In this document: piece after piece, positions 1 through 12,255 of the stretch
How positions within the stretch are numbered: the first letter of the stretch is position 1
How the letters are laid out: each line of letters starts with the position of its first letter
NCBI GenBank assembly: GCA_951799425.1
Contig: OX637395.1
Location: 3,634,001-3,698,000 of the forward strand
Direction of reading: 5' to 3'
Length of the DNA stretch: 64,000 nucleotides
DNA from: Ilex aquifolium
Taxonomy: Eukaryota; Streptophyta; Magnoliopsida; Aquifoliales; Aquifoliaceae
Translations under genes and position numbers: made by a program
The notes under the pieces: model-generated
The model's database searches: none
Seen by the model: the letters and a program-made list of their open reading frames with translations, nothing else
What the model was told of the DNA's origin: nothing

Positions 1-1170
1 AAATTGCGGACATCCCCTGAGTTTTGACAATATTATACAGATATCTCCTGACATTTTATAAATAATACGGAGACCCCCTGAAGCTTGAAATTCATTAACC
101 CTTTCTGTCTTCTTTCCGTCAATATTGCTAACAAAAATTGATATTTTTATCCCAAAACTTTATTATTTTTACAATTGTCATTTTCCAAATTTAGTATAAC
201 AAAATTTAAAATTTAATAAAATCAAATAAAAAATTGATCTAGTTTAGTACTCTAAAAAATTAATTAAATAAATTGTAATATTAATTTGATAATAATAAAA
301 ATTAATTTAATATTAATTCGACAAAGTTGAATATAAATTGGACAAAATTAAATGTCAATTTTTGATAAAATTATATATTAATTTAAAATATAAGGTTCAT
401 TTCGTGTTGAATATTATTTGGTGTTTATAGTTAATGTGCTATTTTTTATTTTTATTTTCAAGGTACTCTATTTTTTATTTACATTAAGTGTTATTTACAA
501 ATTAAGAAACAAGTGACAAAATACATGTCGTCAAATATATAAAAATTTTGAATTAATTTCATGGATAAATAATTGTATAACATGTAGTTTCATCTATGTT
601 ATGGAGTAAATAATAACAAAAATAACACAAGGGAAACAAAAAAAAAAACGATAATAGTATGAGATGGAGAAAGAGAGAGTATAAGATAGATAGATAGAGA
701 AAGTTATATGGGATATTAGAGTCTTAGAGTTGTAAAAGGAATGAAAGTTTAATTAGAACCATCGGATCAAAACGATCTGAGCCGCGAAGAATTCAAGATA
801 AACAATCTATTTACTTTATTATATAGATATATGCAAAAAATCTGTGCCTAAAAGCAGTGTGTAATTTAAAAATATTGAACATTGATCGTGGACATAAAAT
901 AATTAAACACTGAACAAACACACACTAAGATAAAAGTCTAAATTGCATCATTAACACATTTGTACTTTGCATACATGTTCAACAAAGTATTATCGATATG
1001 AAGATTCTTGTGAAGATAAATTTTAATAAAGAGATAAAAAAAACTCAACTTTATTAATTATAGTTCTATAGAATTAAAATTGAAAACCTATGAATTTCAT
1101 ATGCTTGAAACTAAATACGTAATTAGAACTCACAGTAGCGCCCATAAATATTTATTTAAAAGTTAACTAA
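1..1170. other. AT-rich non-coding DNA
   Basis: No gene is visible. The first ~110 bases contain spaced phrases (ccctgag, tcctgac, ccctgaag) that resemble the arms of the inverted-repeat element at 57879-58896, so they may be the decayed edge of a similar repeat. The rest is low-complexity A/T sequence with only short open frames. Confidence 0.5.
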
Positions 1171-1691
1171 CAGAGACTTGTGACGAGCCCAGATTTAGAC
1201 TAGGTCTAGGCCCAGTTCATGGGTTGAGCCCAAACCATCAAAAGGTAGATCAGACTTAGCTTATGGCCTCAGCTCAAGAGTCTAGGAAGAGTCAACACAC
1301 GTGGGAGAGCAATTATCGGGATAGCCATTACTTCAGGGTAGTGTCCATCTCCAACTGTAGTTATCCTCCCCGATAGATTAGAAGCTTGACCCTCACGTCA
1401 CTGCCTCAACTAAGGCTCTGTGTAAATTGTAAGTCATCTACATATGGGTGGGGGGACAATTACCTCTCACACAGAGGTCACTCTCTCACACAGCTATCTG
1501 TATACACCTTGAACTTACCTTTGCTCCCTCTCTCTCTCATCTATTACTTTATCAATAAAGTTCTCCGGCCACCGTCGCCGCCTTCAAAGTGAAGTAGGTC
1601 ACCCTGACCAAACCATTTTATATATGTGTTGCTTGTGTTGATCTCACCTTTATATTTACTACACTTATTACCTATATTAATTACTCGACAG
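1171..1691 (+). mobile_element. LTR-like retrotransposon remnant
   Basis: This GC-richer island runs from about TGTGACGAG to CTCGACA, which would give TG...CA ends with a short imperfect inverted repeat. It contains an AATAAA signal near 1553 followed by a CCGCCG-rich stretch, like the R/U5 part of a plant LTR. I could not find a matching flanking duplication or a partner LTR, so the boundaries and the class are uncertain. Confidence 0.35.
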
Positions 1692-2149
1692 GTTTGCATA
1701 AACCTACTTTTATTCATCATCAGTTTGATGTCGTATGTGAGAAACGATTTGATTTTCACCCTATAGTCTTCCTACCTTCAATGGCAATCATAACCAGATT
1801 CATGAACCACCAAGTAGAAAATGACCCACTAAACCATGACGAGGTCTTGCCACCACAAGCGAAAAGTAGACACGAAAAAATTCTACTTTTTCACTAATTT
1901 GTGTTTAAAACTCAAATTCAATGAAAAGTAAGTGTTTTTTGGGGAAAATTTAGTGCCCAAAAAAAGAAAAGAAAATAAGAACTTAGAATTTGAAGTAATT
2001 AGAGAAAAACCTACCATAGATGTTTGATCCTGTTTATAGTCCCTTCCAAATCTACGAAGTAACAAATGAGGAATGCAATGCCAAATTAGCAACCATTCAA
2101 AAGCATGCTGACATTACCTTTAGATCTGATGATACCTAGAAAAAAGCTC

Positions 2150-2700
2150 TAAGTATGAGCTCGGGCACGGAGGTCAGATAAGGAGGTCAGACACAATAAC
2201 CAGGGCTCCGCAATCCAGACCTCAAGCTCTCCTCAAAGAAAACAAACAAGAAATTGAAAGGGAAACAACTGGCTGGTGAATGGCATCCTCAAAGCAATGG
2301 AAAGCTATAATCAAGGCACAAAACTCTCAACTAACCAAGATCCTCTCCCAAAAATCAAGGAAGATCCCACGGATGAAGGGCAAAGATCTCGGAGAAAATC
2401 CCTTAGCGATAAGAATTACACTATAAATACTGTACAGCGCCTCAATCAAGGGGCAGAGAACCCTATTGGTATCAAAGGCATCTTGTAAAACATTTTCTAG
2501 ATGAATATAGATTCTAGGAGCAAGAGACTCCATTGAAGAGTGGACTAGCCGAGCTCCCAAGCCGGTGAACCACTATATTTCTACGTGTTACACATATCAC
2601 ACCTCAGTTATTTAGAGCATTCACCCACCAATTCACGAGCCTTGTAGCTCAAATCTGGTCCTAGCAATTGCGCTCCAACTCACTGCTCATTCACGTGAAA
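2150..2700 (+). mobile_element. LTR-like retrotransposon remnant
   Basis: The block is richer in G/C than its surroundings. It has a TATA-box-like TATAAATAC near 2433 and a downstream segment (gccggtgaaccactatat, ~2560) that resembles the U5 region of plant LTRs. No reverse transcriptase, integrase or second LTR is visible. It could be a solo LTR or a TRIM-like element. Confidence 0.35.
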
Positions 2701-4440
2701 TAACATCATCAAGATCCATGAATATGTAAAGTAGCAAACATTTACCTTTCTAGTGCAAAAAAAAAAAAAAATGTTTAACTATAAAATATACGTTTGTTTT
2801 GTATAGCAATGCATATTCTTGAAAGAATAAAGACAGAAAGGTTTACCTTCTTCCTTGACGTTCTTGACTGAATATCTCTCCCACACATTATCTATTCCTT
2901 AAGGGCTTCTAGCTAAGTATGTCCCAAATTGTAGCCAGCACCTTGAAAAGCAAATTTGAATTAAAATTCGACCACTTGAAATGGTAGTAATTCGATAACA
3001 ACAAAGTATTTACGTATTCATGACATCGGAATAGGAAAATCACAATTGGCATATGCTACCCAAGACACATTTTGCCATCTCACGAGATAAGAGAGTGAAA
3101 TCAAACTGCACACCACACAACCCTACCTATTAATTTGGTCAATGGTGCCTAAAAAAAATCAAAGGTACGAGATAGTATATCTTTTGGAATTTCAACAGAA
3201 ACTTACCTTTAATCATTTCTCAATTCTTTGCAGATACCACATTCAAGCGTCTTTTATTCATTCTCTCTGTTGCCGAGTCTTGATCACCGCCATACAATTT
3301 TAAAATGAAGAGAGTAGTCAAGGACGATATTTTGGTACTCATCTCTCCAAATGTACGTAGATCATTTTTTTGTAGTTATAAGTGTAATTTGTAATGTGAT
3401 TGAGACTACAAAATGCTGTTGGCTAATTATTTATAGAGTTCTCCATAGGTACCATTACTGTTCATAACTTGCTGCATAGGTTGGCATGTGGAAATTTGGT
3501 GGAGGGAAATTGAAATGTAATTAACTATACATGAGTTTGGAATGATACTACAGTTTCATAGTGGCTGAAATTGAAATAACAAGCAATCACAAATAGAGTA
3601 CGGAGAAGCAATGTAGGCTTGATTAATATGCTGGCCAAGTTTGCAGTTGGCAAAGAAGTTGTAAACACTACACAGGTTGATTCAGTGGTAGAACCAACAA
3701 CGAGCTTAAATCTATATGTCCTTAGTTTGAGTTTCTCTGGTCATATCAAATCTAGATTTACTCGATGCATGTAGTTTACAGATGATAGCATACATTCGAA
3801 ATTTATGTTGCATGCATGAGTCTAAAAGGTGCGCCAGTGAAATAGTTTCCCATTACCAAAAATAAAAAAGTTTAGAATTAAAAAAAAAAAAAATTGTAGA
3901 TGCCATGGAAAACTGTTGTAAAGTCTGTTAACTTTCTACTATGGAAGCTGGTGGCTGTTGCAAGTTACTCTAGAGATTGGCCCCATTTGTTATTCTCTTT
4001 TGGCCACATGTATTTTGGTGGAGAGCAACAACATAATATATGAAACATTTCTGGTGAGAGGGAGTTCCATGCATTTACATTATTTCCATTATAGGCTAAG
4101 TACTCATAAGTTGTATGTAGCTTGGTATTAGACTGGATGTTGTGAGGTTTCCAAGTGAATCAAGTGGAACATTAGGCAATTGTTTCTCCAAAAACTCTAC
4201 TTCTAGCTAACAGTCTCCCAATTTTGCCTTCCAAACAGGTCTCTATGGTTCTCATTATGGGTGGCTATATATTTTTCGCACTACAAGCCATACGATAATA
4301 GGATACAAATCTAGCCGATATGCTATTAGTGGGGTTTTCTAATTCTCCACACAAACACTAAAATAGCACGCCATGCTAATATGAGCAATAAATGTACTCG
4401 ATTGATGTCTAAACAAATGATGGGACACTTCTGAGAATTA
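2701..4440. other. Intergenic AT-rich sequence
   Basis: I see no coding frame longer than a chance level and no family I recognise. A poly-A run near 3880 may be a retroposon tail, but no matching flanking duplication was found. Confidence 0.5.
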
Positions 4441-5580
4441 ATAGGGAGTCGACACGTGTCCTCAACATGAGTAATCTCGGATCTTGCCGAAAATGACACG
4501 TGTTCTTGGCACGAGAAACGTGGGAGTCCCATGGATTAACACGTGCCCTCGGCGTTGGGTTCCCTTGGAGCCCCTTGTGAGTAACACATGTCCTCAACAC
4601 TAAAGGCACCTCGGAGCTCTGCGAGTGACACATGTCCCCGATGCCAATGCACCACCCGGAGTCTTCATCACGTGACACCTGTCCTCGGCTCCCAAAGTTC
4701 CGCGAGGAGACATTGTGTCCTCGGCGTCGGGTCCTCCGCTCCGCCGAGGTATTGGCGACTACCTTGAGACTTGGGTTATGACAAATGTTTGAGTTCTTAG
4801 AAAAGTCAAGAATGACGTCACCACATCAGAGGTATGGATGGTTTTTAATCATCAAACCCTTTTCCCAAGGTAGGCAATTTAGTGACCAATAGAGAAAGTT
4901 CACGAAGTACGAAGCCCAGATGACATGACCTTCTAGAAGGGCAAAGGACGCAAATGTCACAGCACATGCGCAACCACAATAAAGGACATTAAATGATCCC
5001 TCAGAAAGATGTGATATATTTATTGCTTGGAGAGTCTCGAAGAAAGAGCATTAAGTGCTCGGCAATCCGAGCATTCAATGCATAAACTTCTTCCACGCAA
5101 AATGGAAGGCACTCTGCTCAAAGATTGAGCACCGTCTACTGCATTCCAAATGGGCCAATGAGGGACTTCCTCTCCAAGGGACCCACTTGTCCGCAATGAT
5201 TACCTCCATGGAGGTATAAATAGCTCTCACAAATTCAGAACAATGGTACGCAAAATCTCACCCGAGCAATAGAACAGTGTTTCCTTCCCCTCTCTCACAT
5301 ACTAACTTGATCGTCGGAGGGGTCACGCCGGAAAACACTCTGACGCCTTTCTACCCTTTCTTTTTGAGTGACAGAGTTCATCTCAATACACCGGGATCAT
5401 TTGAACTGCTAGAAAAGTAATTCATCACCACTCCTTAATTATACCATCTCTCACTTCCGTTTGCCACGGACCATCAACTTTTCAGCTATATCTCGAGTTC
5501 ACCAAGGGAGAGATCTGTCTATTCATTTATTATGAGAAAATCACCGCGCACAACAAACAACCTGAGTTTGTCGTGACAAA
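4441..5580 (+). mobile_element. Probable LTR with minisatellite-bearing U3
   Basis: A GC-rich segment begins with a tandem minisatellite (4451-4750). It then runs through a TATA-box-like TATAAATAG at ~5215 and a C/T-rich leader-like stretch to the AT-rich flank at ~5580. Repeats in U3, then TATA box, then R/U5 is the layout of a plant LTR. No retroviral-type coding region lies next to it and I could not fix the ends, so this is an inferred solo or degraded LTR. Confidence 0.4.
4451..4750. repeat. About 44-bp minisatellite, seven copies, CACGTG cores
   Basis: Copies of a unit headed by GACACGTGTCCTCGGC start at 4451, 4495, 4538, 4583, 4627, 4674 and 4709, giving spacings of 44, 43, 45, 44, 47 and 35 bases. 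The first copies keep the palindromic G-box core CACGTG; later ones have CACATG or CACCTG. The array sits at the front of the LTR-like segment, where it could act as a promoter/enhancer repeat (inference). Confidence 0.75.
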
Positions 5581-6836
5581 CCATTTAATCGGTATAATAT
5601 AAAAAAAGTATTAGAATTTTATATTTTTTTTTAGTTTTTTGATCAAATATGGTATGAATCTATTTGACATATTTTTGGATTGCGGGTGTGCCAAAGTTCG
5701 ATTGGACTTAAAATTCAAATACGTACAACCTTACTTATTCAAACTGACGTGAGGTTCTAAAATCGTGATTGTTCAAGCGATTGTAGCGAAGTGTAAAGTT
5801 ACCTCTCAGCTCTTTTCTATGCCTAATGGTTCAAGGACTTTAAATAATTTTTCAAACATAAGTGTAATGGACTAAACCGTAGAGAAAACAACGAGAATGC
5901 AAAGTAACAAGTAAACTAAATTCGAATATGAAAGACGAAATGAATACTGAACTTAGCATTAAATGAAAGAAATAAAAGATCACCAGAGTGATGATTATAA
6001 GAATTGTAAAATTGCTCGAAAATAAGAAATGAGTATAAGGTAGGTTGGCTTTGTGAAGAGTTTGTGTGATTGATTGTGGATCTCTTTATTAGTAGCCTAG
6101 CCTCTGCTATTTATAGAGATGACCTTCAACTGTCAACCCATCTTTTTCGGTCATTACTGCAATCATGGTCTTGTCTCTCGAGATTTGTGGATGTGTGTTG
6201 AACTGTCTCAAACTGGCGACTCATGATGCCACGTTTTCTCATTTTCCGGATTATAAGAGTCCTATTTTTTTAATTGTTCTGTTATCTGTGGACTCTCACA
6301 GACTCTGTTGTGACCGTCGTATCTTTTTCACGTATCACCCTTAATTTTGTTATTTTTAGGTGTAAACAAAATCCTTATAAAATTAAAAAAATTTCACTTG
6401 GTTTTGGATCTAGTGAATTTTTAATTTGGGTTTGGTTGACTAGTATTCAAACGAATTCAAAATAACATGATTGCCTTGACTTGTTTTGTTTATTGCATTA
6501 TACTTCATTTAATTTCAATGTTAAATTTCATAAATTATTGAGATGCCCCCTGAAATGTATAGATTTCTGATATGACCCCTTTCATCCAACATCATATTTT
6601 TCCTCTTCTATAGACTCTCCTAAATTCGAAATCCTGAATCCGCCCGTGTGAAGTGAATGGAGCGTATACTGCAATTATTTGTACACGATAATATCGAAAT
6701 ATTTTTCATTTTATACATTGTCAAGAAAGACAGAAAATAACTATAAAATGCCACAAACACTGTGGATGGATTGATTCCCTGAGTTTACCAAATGCCCCTT
6801 TTGTCAACTTTTAAGTAAAACAAGAACCTACACTAC
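5581..6836. other. Intergenic sequence, no gene seen
   Basis: AT-rich sequence with stops in all frames. Near 6610-6650 a phrase resembling the 'ggcggattcaggattt' ends of common plant repeats appears in reverse orientation, which suggests a decayed transposon end. Confidence 0.4.
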
Positions 6837-6844
6837 ACTGCCGG

Positions 6845-7505
6845 TTATATGAAGCACGGATACGGATACGGATACGAGATATAAGTATGATATGATACGG
6901 ATACGGCGATACGACAAAATCTAAAAAAGAAGGATACGGGTACGGTCAAGATACGGCTATAATAAAATATATTTATTATTTTTATTATTTTCAATCAACA
7001 TAATACTTATATATTTTGGTAGTTCTTTAACACAATAAGAAAAATTTGTAATTTTTTTTAGTTTGAAGAAAATATATATCGTATAACTATGGTATATTCA
7101 CAATGTGAAGTGATTAATTAAAGAATCAAAACTAACATTTACCGAGTCGGTTTATTTAGAAGTAATTTTTGCTAAAACTATAATGTAATAGATTTACTTT
7201 ATATTCTTTTGACATGCAATTGTAGATAATACTTAAAAAATACTCATGTGCCTTTGAAGTAGTATGAATTTTTGTAAATGTATTGTATGGTATGTGAATT
7301 CGAAAGGAAATATTAAAAATTCAACTCAAAAATTATATATATTACTTGAACACAAAAGTATCCGTGAAATATCCTAATATTTAATTATTATCGGATACGT
7401 AGGAGGTGTATCCGATACGTATCCTTGAGTATCCGACGAGTATCGTATGCGATAAAGTATCCGATACGGATACGCCGACCTCAACGAAGTATCCGTGCTT
7501 CATAG
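6845..7505. mobile_element. Non-autonomous hAT-like element (GGATAC type)
   Basis: The element is about 661 bp. Its ends are inverted repeats sharing TATGAAGCACGGATAC, and it is flanked by 8-bp near-identical duplications, ACTGCCGG (6837-6844) and ACTGTCGG (7506-7513). Inside each end are clustered repeats of GATACGGATACG / CGTATCCGATAC. An 8-bp target duplication with subterminal repeat arrays fits the hAT superfamily; Mutator-like is the alternative. There is no transposase frame. It is related to the element at 61242-62054. Confidence 0.8.
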
Positions 7506-7513
7506 ACTGTCGG

Positions 7514-8460
7514 AGATCCCAACGAGATTTGATCCGATTCAATCCGAACTGACCTGACCCCGATGGGATGAATTTGAACCCGTGTTAGAACCGGAGTAGG
7601 ATGGGCCTCGACCAGTGGGCCAGTGCTTGTGCTCGACCTTTATTGGTAAAGCACGACTGTATAAAATATTGATGAGTATAAATAAACTAAAGTACAAGAA
7701 ACATTTCTCATATTTCAAAGTAAAACACATGCATCGATGATATGAAGAACAGGCTAGTTTCAGTTCATCTTGGGAGAGAATTCACTTTCATATGGTGTGG
7801 AACCGTCAAGGTCCGATTTAGTGATCTAACGAGAGACGAGATGTAAACTTGTGCGGTTCATTTTTAAGTCATGCTGGTTGCATATATTTGTGTAACCAAC
7901 TCATTATTTACGGGTATTTTATGTTGTATTCATGATTCTAAAGTAAGAAAGATCATGTATAACCAGATCCAAAGCTACAATTTTGTAGTTAGACTTAATT
8001 AACCCCCTAAATAAATGTCAGCTGTTATTGTACTATAGTGCCTTAAAATAACATTTTTTTTTCTTGTACATTGGAAATGTTTAAAATAACATTTGAACAA
8101 GCAAAATCTAACAAGACTGTCTGAAGAAGATTACAAGAGTGTAATTTCAACCGTTGGATCATATTGGAAAGTGTCACATTTATTGACTTTGTCAGATGAA
8201 TTAGGGATTCGAAATGGGATGTTTGTTTCCTATACAACACAAGGATTTGCAATACTTGTTTTTTTAATAATGTTGTGGACATGGTGTCTCTTATATCACC
8301 TGATATGATACGAACAAAGTTATTGGATATTTAATAAATTTTGTACGACCTACTAATTTAACGGTCTATTTTGAGATGGTACACAAAAATGATGTGTGTT
8401 GTAAGAGGTAAAAAATTGAGGATACCTCCTACAAGAATAAAGAATGAATGTTTCTGATAA
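7514..8460. other. Intergenic sequence, no gene seen
   Basis: Short open frames on both strands near 8043-8308 overlap each other and match no family I recognise. I treat them as chance. Confidence 0.4.
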
Positions 8461-9120
8461 AGAGTGTTTTTGAACTTGATCTCCCAGTCTTTACTCCCTG
8501 CAAAACGAACAAATTGCCCAAGATCGAAGTGCTTCGATCGAAGGCACTCCGATACTTAAGTTAGTAATGGAACTGAGTGAATTGCAAGAAGACAAGGAGA
8601 GTTCAGCGTACCTTTTACCCTGGTTCCTTGTGCCTTTTATAGGTCATTCCCTCATTAGGGTTTCCATGATTTCTGATTTAAGGTGGTACACCTTCTTCCA
8701 ATCAGGCGGCTGTAGTTGGGAAGTTGCTGATATTTCTCCAGCAATTCCTCCCACCGTTCCTAAAATCTTGCACATTTGTTTATCTAGAATCCCTGAGTTA
8801 TAGGCGTCCCCTTAACTTCTCATTTATCATTTCAAACATCTCGGTCATGATGTGGACCGAACTCATCTATACATTATGAGCTCTTTGGATCAGATCGATC
8901 ATGGTAAGAACCGAACTATTTTGTCATCTACCGAACACCATTGTTATCAGGGTTTGGTAAGTGTCGAGCTCTTTAACGGTTTGCCGAACACATCGCTCAG
9001 TTCGGCTCGGTCCATTGAACTTAGTGGCAAAGGACTGCATCACGTGCCTTATCTTGTCACCCTCACGTGGGTTCATTTAATGTCATGACACGTGTAATAA
9101 TGGGAGTCATCCCCTTCATG
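8461..9120 (-). mobile_element. LTR-like remnant, probably reverse orientation
   Basis: A GC-richer block contains repeated words around GTCCGAACT/ACCGAACAC and CACGTG-like boxes near 9050-9095. A reverse-oriented TATA/leader layout (ccttttataggtc at ~8635, then gcactccgatact toward 8550) resembles antisense plant LTRs. No coding domain or flanking duplication was found. Confidence 0.3.
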
Positions 9121-9805
9121 TGTCATATTGTTATTTTTTTTTCCGCATTAGAATATTGGTAAAATAATCAGAGCAATGCTAGTCGCGTATAAATGTTGAT
9201 TTGATTTATTGATCTAATCAATCACAATTATTAAATTGATAATTAGTCAAACCTATTGAATTGATAGTGGGTTCTGAGATCTACAAATTAATTTAATGGT
9301 TGTGATCGATTACATCAACAAATTATGCCAAAATTTTATATTCAAATATTATTTTTCAATTGTATATCTCATTTTTTTGTGGAAACACCTTTGAAATGGT
9401 TGCACCTTCTGTCCCACGTTATGCTTGAGTGTGGTGTACGAGTAACTGTTCCTAGCTTTTCTTTCATTCTTGAAGATAGTCCACATAGGTACTTGTGTTG
9501 AATATCAATTACATTATTTCTATTTACATTAGAAATTTGATACATTATCATCATTAGATTGATAGTGAATTTCGTTTAAAATTAAGACTCACTGTTAATT
9601 CAATAGTCACAATAATTTAGGTCCTCTCAATTCAATCCTCTAATTGGGTCCCAAAAACATTGTTAAAGATGGACCCACTTTTGAATCCAACAGTTATAGT
9701 TGATTAAGTCTCCAGATTAAATTTGTAGATTTTTTTTCCAAATAAAGTCTAAATAATATTTTTCATTGATAAATCATATTGGCTACGGTGTATGGGTGAG
9801 TTTCA
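9121..9805. other. Intergenic AT-rich sequence with 'agagcaatgcta' repeat
   Basis: There is no gene. The phrase agagcaatgctagt at ~9171 starts a stretch resembling those at ~13864, ~14600 and ~40126, which suggests one more low-copy AT-rich repeat family. Confidence 0.35.
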
Positions 9806-10025
9806 TTTTTTTTTTTTTTGGATTCAATGATCAGGGGCATCTGGACCAGCTTACGTGTATCTAAACTAATCTCCTCCTCGGTCCGGTCTGATCAAAGACA
9901 GGTTATCCACGTCAGGATTATGGTATTAATGAGGAATAATTCCCTCATAGCCTAACTCCAAGGGGTTGCTAAAATTCGAAATTAAGACGTTTAGATTTAC
10001 AGCTCATTTCTATCGCCACTTAAAC
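9806..10025 (-). mobile_element. SINE, family A, near full length
   Basis: On the minus strand this copy reads from a box-A-like GTTTAAGTGG, through a degenerate box B (about 45 bases on), a middle with cctgacgtggat, the conserved 3' part ccggaccgaggaggagatt and ctggtccagatg, to a tail tcattgaatcc plus poly-A (poly-T on plus at 9806-9819). It aligns along its whole length with the copies at 11762 and 15327. I did not find a clear target duplication. Confidence 0.75.
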
Positions 10026-10600
10026 AAAAAACAATTGGCTTAGTTCTTAAATATTCATTCCCCCACCCAAAAAAAAAAAGATATATATTAGAATTTGGAC
10101 AAATCTAATATTTCTGAAATGGTTAGACATTGTACGACTTCAACAACATGGTAGCATGAGAGAGAGAGAGAGAGAATACAATATGGAAGATGAGGTAGAG
10201 GTATGTATGGTTTCCTAATTTTGGACTTGGAGAGAAAGAGTGGCCAATTTAGCTTCTTGAATTTGATGTTAGTAAGTGTAAAAGAAGTTCATCATTTGAA
10301 GGCATCACAGTCTCAAGGAAGCCTAATAAGTAACAAGAAAAAGAGCAGGAAGAAAGAGAAATAAATGCTTGCAACCAAAATACTCTACGTCATATGGAAG
10401 TGTGATTATCAACTCCAGACATTAACTGACACTAACTGAAAGTGCAGAAAAGTAACTAACTCCAAAGTCCAACTGCCACCATTATGAGGTATCTACCACC
10501 ACATTTCAGAACATCCCCACCCCACCCCAGTTAATATATTTTTTTGGAGGTGTGAAACCGCAATCACACGGGGACAAGAGTAAACCCCTATCACTGATAG
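10026..10600. other. Intergenic sequence with short (GA)n tract
   Basis: No gene is visible. A GA microsatellite lies at about 10159-10175. The remainder is unremarkable AT-rich DNA. Confidence 0.4.
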
Positions 10601-11450
10601 CGTGTTTGGTACGGTAGAAAAATGGGCGGAAGGAAAGTGGGGGAGGAAAAATGGAAGGGAAGAAAAATGTTTCATTGTTTGGTACCAAAGGAAAGTATGA
10701 GAGAGTGGAAAGTGGGAGGAAATCTCTATTCTTCCAGCCCACCAAATATTTTCAGCCCAAATTTGGGCGGAAAGTGGAGGAAAAAAGTGAAGGCAAGACA
10801 ATATTTTTTTAAGTTGACTTTTTTACCCTTTATTTATTGGATATATTTTATTCCCAATTTACACATCTTTTGCCGATCACCAGGAGATAAATTCACTGTT
10901 GTATTTGTTATTGTATTATTTTTTGTCTAATAGTACTCCATACCTTGTGAAGATTTTACCTTCTTAAAGTCAAGGATTCATGTCTCTTTCCCCCCTCTCC
11001 CTCCCCCTCCCCAAAAAAAAAAATACAAAATAAAAGAATTTTAAATCTTTTAAGATTAATGAAATTGATTTATATAGTAAAAAAAATTATATTTATATAA
11101 AAATGGTACATTGGTTATTTTTTAATTAATAGTTACAAATCATTCAAAGTAAAATTAATTCCTCCAAAATTAATTCGTAACAAAAATACGGAAATTAAAA
11201 GTTTTTTCAAATTAATTAGATTGATTTGTAATAAAAAAAATTCACTTAATATATTTAATGATAGAATTGTAAATTGGGCATATAGGTTTTTCCTTTCCTT
11301 TCCGTTTTCATCCAATATCAAACTATGAAAAATATATCCCTTCTATTTTGCATCCCTCTTACCAAACAAAAAAGAGGAAAAATAATTTTTTTCCTTCATG
11401 AATAGAAAACTTATTCTTTCCTTCTTTCCATCATTCGTACCAAACGGACC
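10601..11450. mobile_element. MITE-like element with CGTTTGGTAC ends
   Basis: The left end reads cgtgtttggtacgg and is followed by aaaatgggcggaaggaaag. The right end, reverse complemented, reads tccgtttggtacgaatg followed by gaaagaaggaaag. The inverted similarity, ~850 bp length, AT-rich interior and lack of coding suggest a non-autonomous DNA transposon. The exact ends and target duplication are unclear. Confidence 0.5.
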
Positions 11451-11761
11451 ACGAGTCACTACTGCAGTATTCCGTTACCTCAAAAGATAAGTTCTTATTT
11501 AATCAACACCCGTGGCCTGTCTGAGATAGATAGCGGGGCGGCGTAAGTATGGTTGAACCCACAAACCCATCTAGGTCCTCTGTTGTGCACAAGATTACGG
11601 TGCCTTGGCTATTTGATATAATGCTTACACATGTGTTTCCAATATCTCGTAAGAAAAAAGGCAAGTTAAAAATTGATCATCGACATATGGCATACAAATG
11701 CATCCAGCAAGTGACATGCACAAATTACTTGTTAATAGTTATGGTGCAATTGATTTAGCCC

Positions 11762-11942
11762 AACCTCAAGGTAGTTTAAGTGATAATAGGGACGAGTTGT
11801 AAATTTAGACGTCTTGAATTTGAATCTTGGTAACTCAAGTCTGGCATTGATGATTTGTCTTTTACCTGACCATAAAGAGAATTAATCGATATGCACGTAA
11901 ACTAACCAGAACACCTTTGTCCGTTGAACCAAAAAAACAAAA
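11762..11942 (+). mobile_element. SINE, family A, with target-site duplication
   Basis: The element is about 181 bp between near-perfect 16-bp duplications, GCAATTGATTTAGCCC (11746-11761) and GCAATTGACTTAGCCC (11943-11958). It has an exact Pol III box A (TAGTTTAAGTG, 11772-11782, fitting TRGYNNANNNG), a degenerate box B at 11817-11827, and an A-rich 3' end after gttgaacc. This is a clean tRNA-related SINE structure. Confidence 0.85.
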
Positions 11943-12255
11943 GCAATTGACTTAGCCCCATTGCAGCCTTCAATAACAAAAACAAACTATCGACAAGAAG
12001 AAGAAGCAGTCTTGAAGGATATTGTTAGATAAATCAATGGCTTCATACTCCAATCTCTCCCATACAACCCATGATACACATAGTACTCAACAGCTTATGC
12101 TCTATATAGTAGCACCTAGGATTGTTTCCATAAATTAGGCAGCTGTGATCATGAAATGAGCCCTAAGATAAGGCTTTACAAATTCTCGATTACTGATTTG
12201 TTTTCGATCTAAATCCTCTAAAATCAGAACAAAAAAGGAAGAAGAAAAGATCAAC

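Noticed and set aside
1179..1691. Complete solo LTR with target duplication
   Set aside because: The five bases on each side (agact and ggttt) do not match, so I kept it only as an LTR-like remnant.
8043..8308. Overlapping 79- and 71-codon frames on opposite strands
   Set aside because: Neither resembles a known protein, and both are within the range expected by chance in AT-rich DNA.
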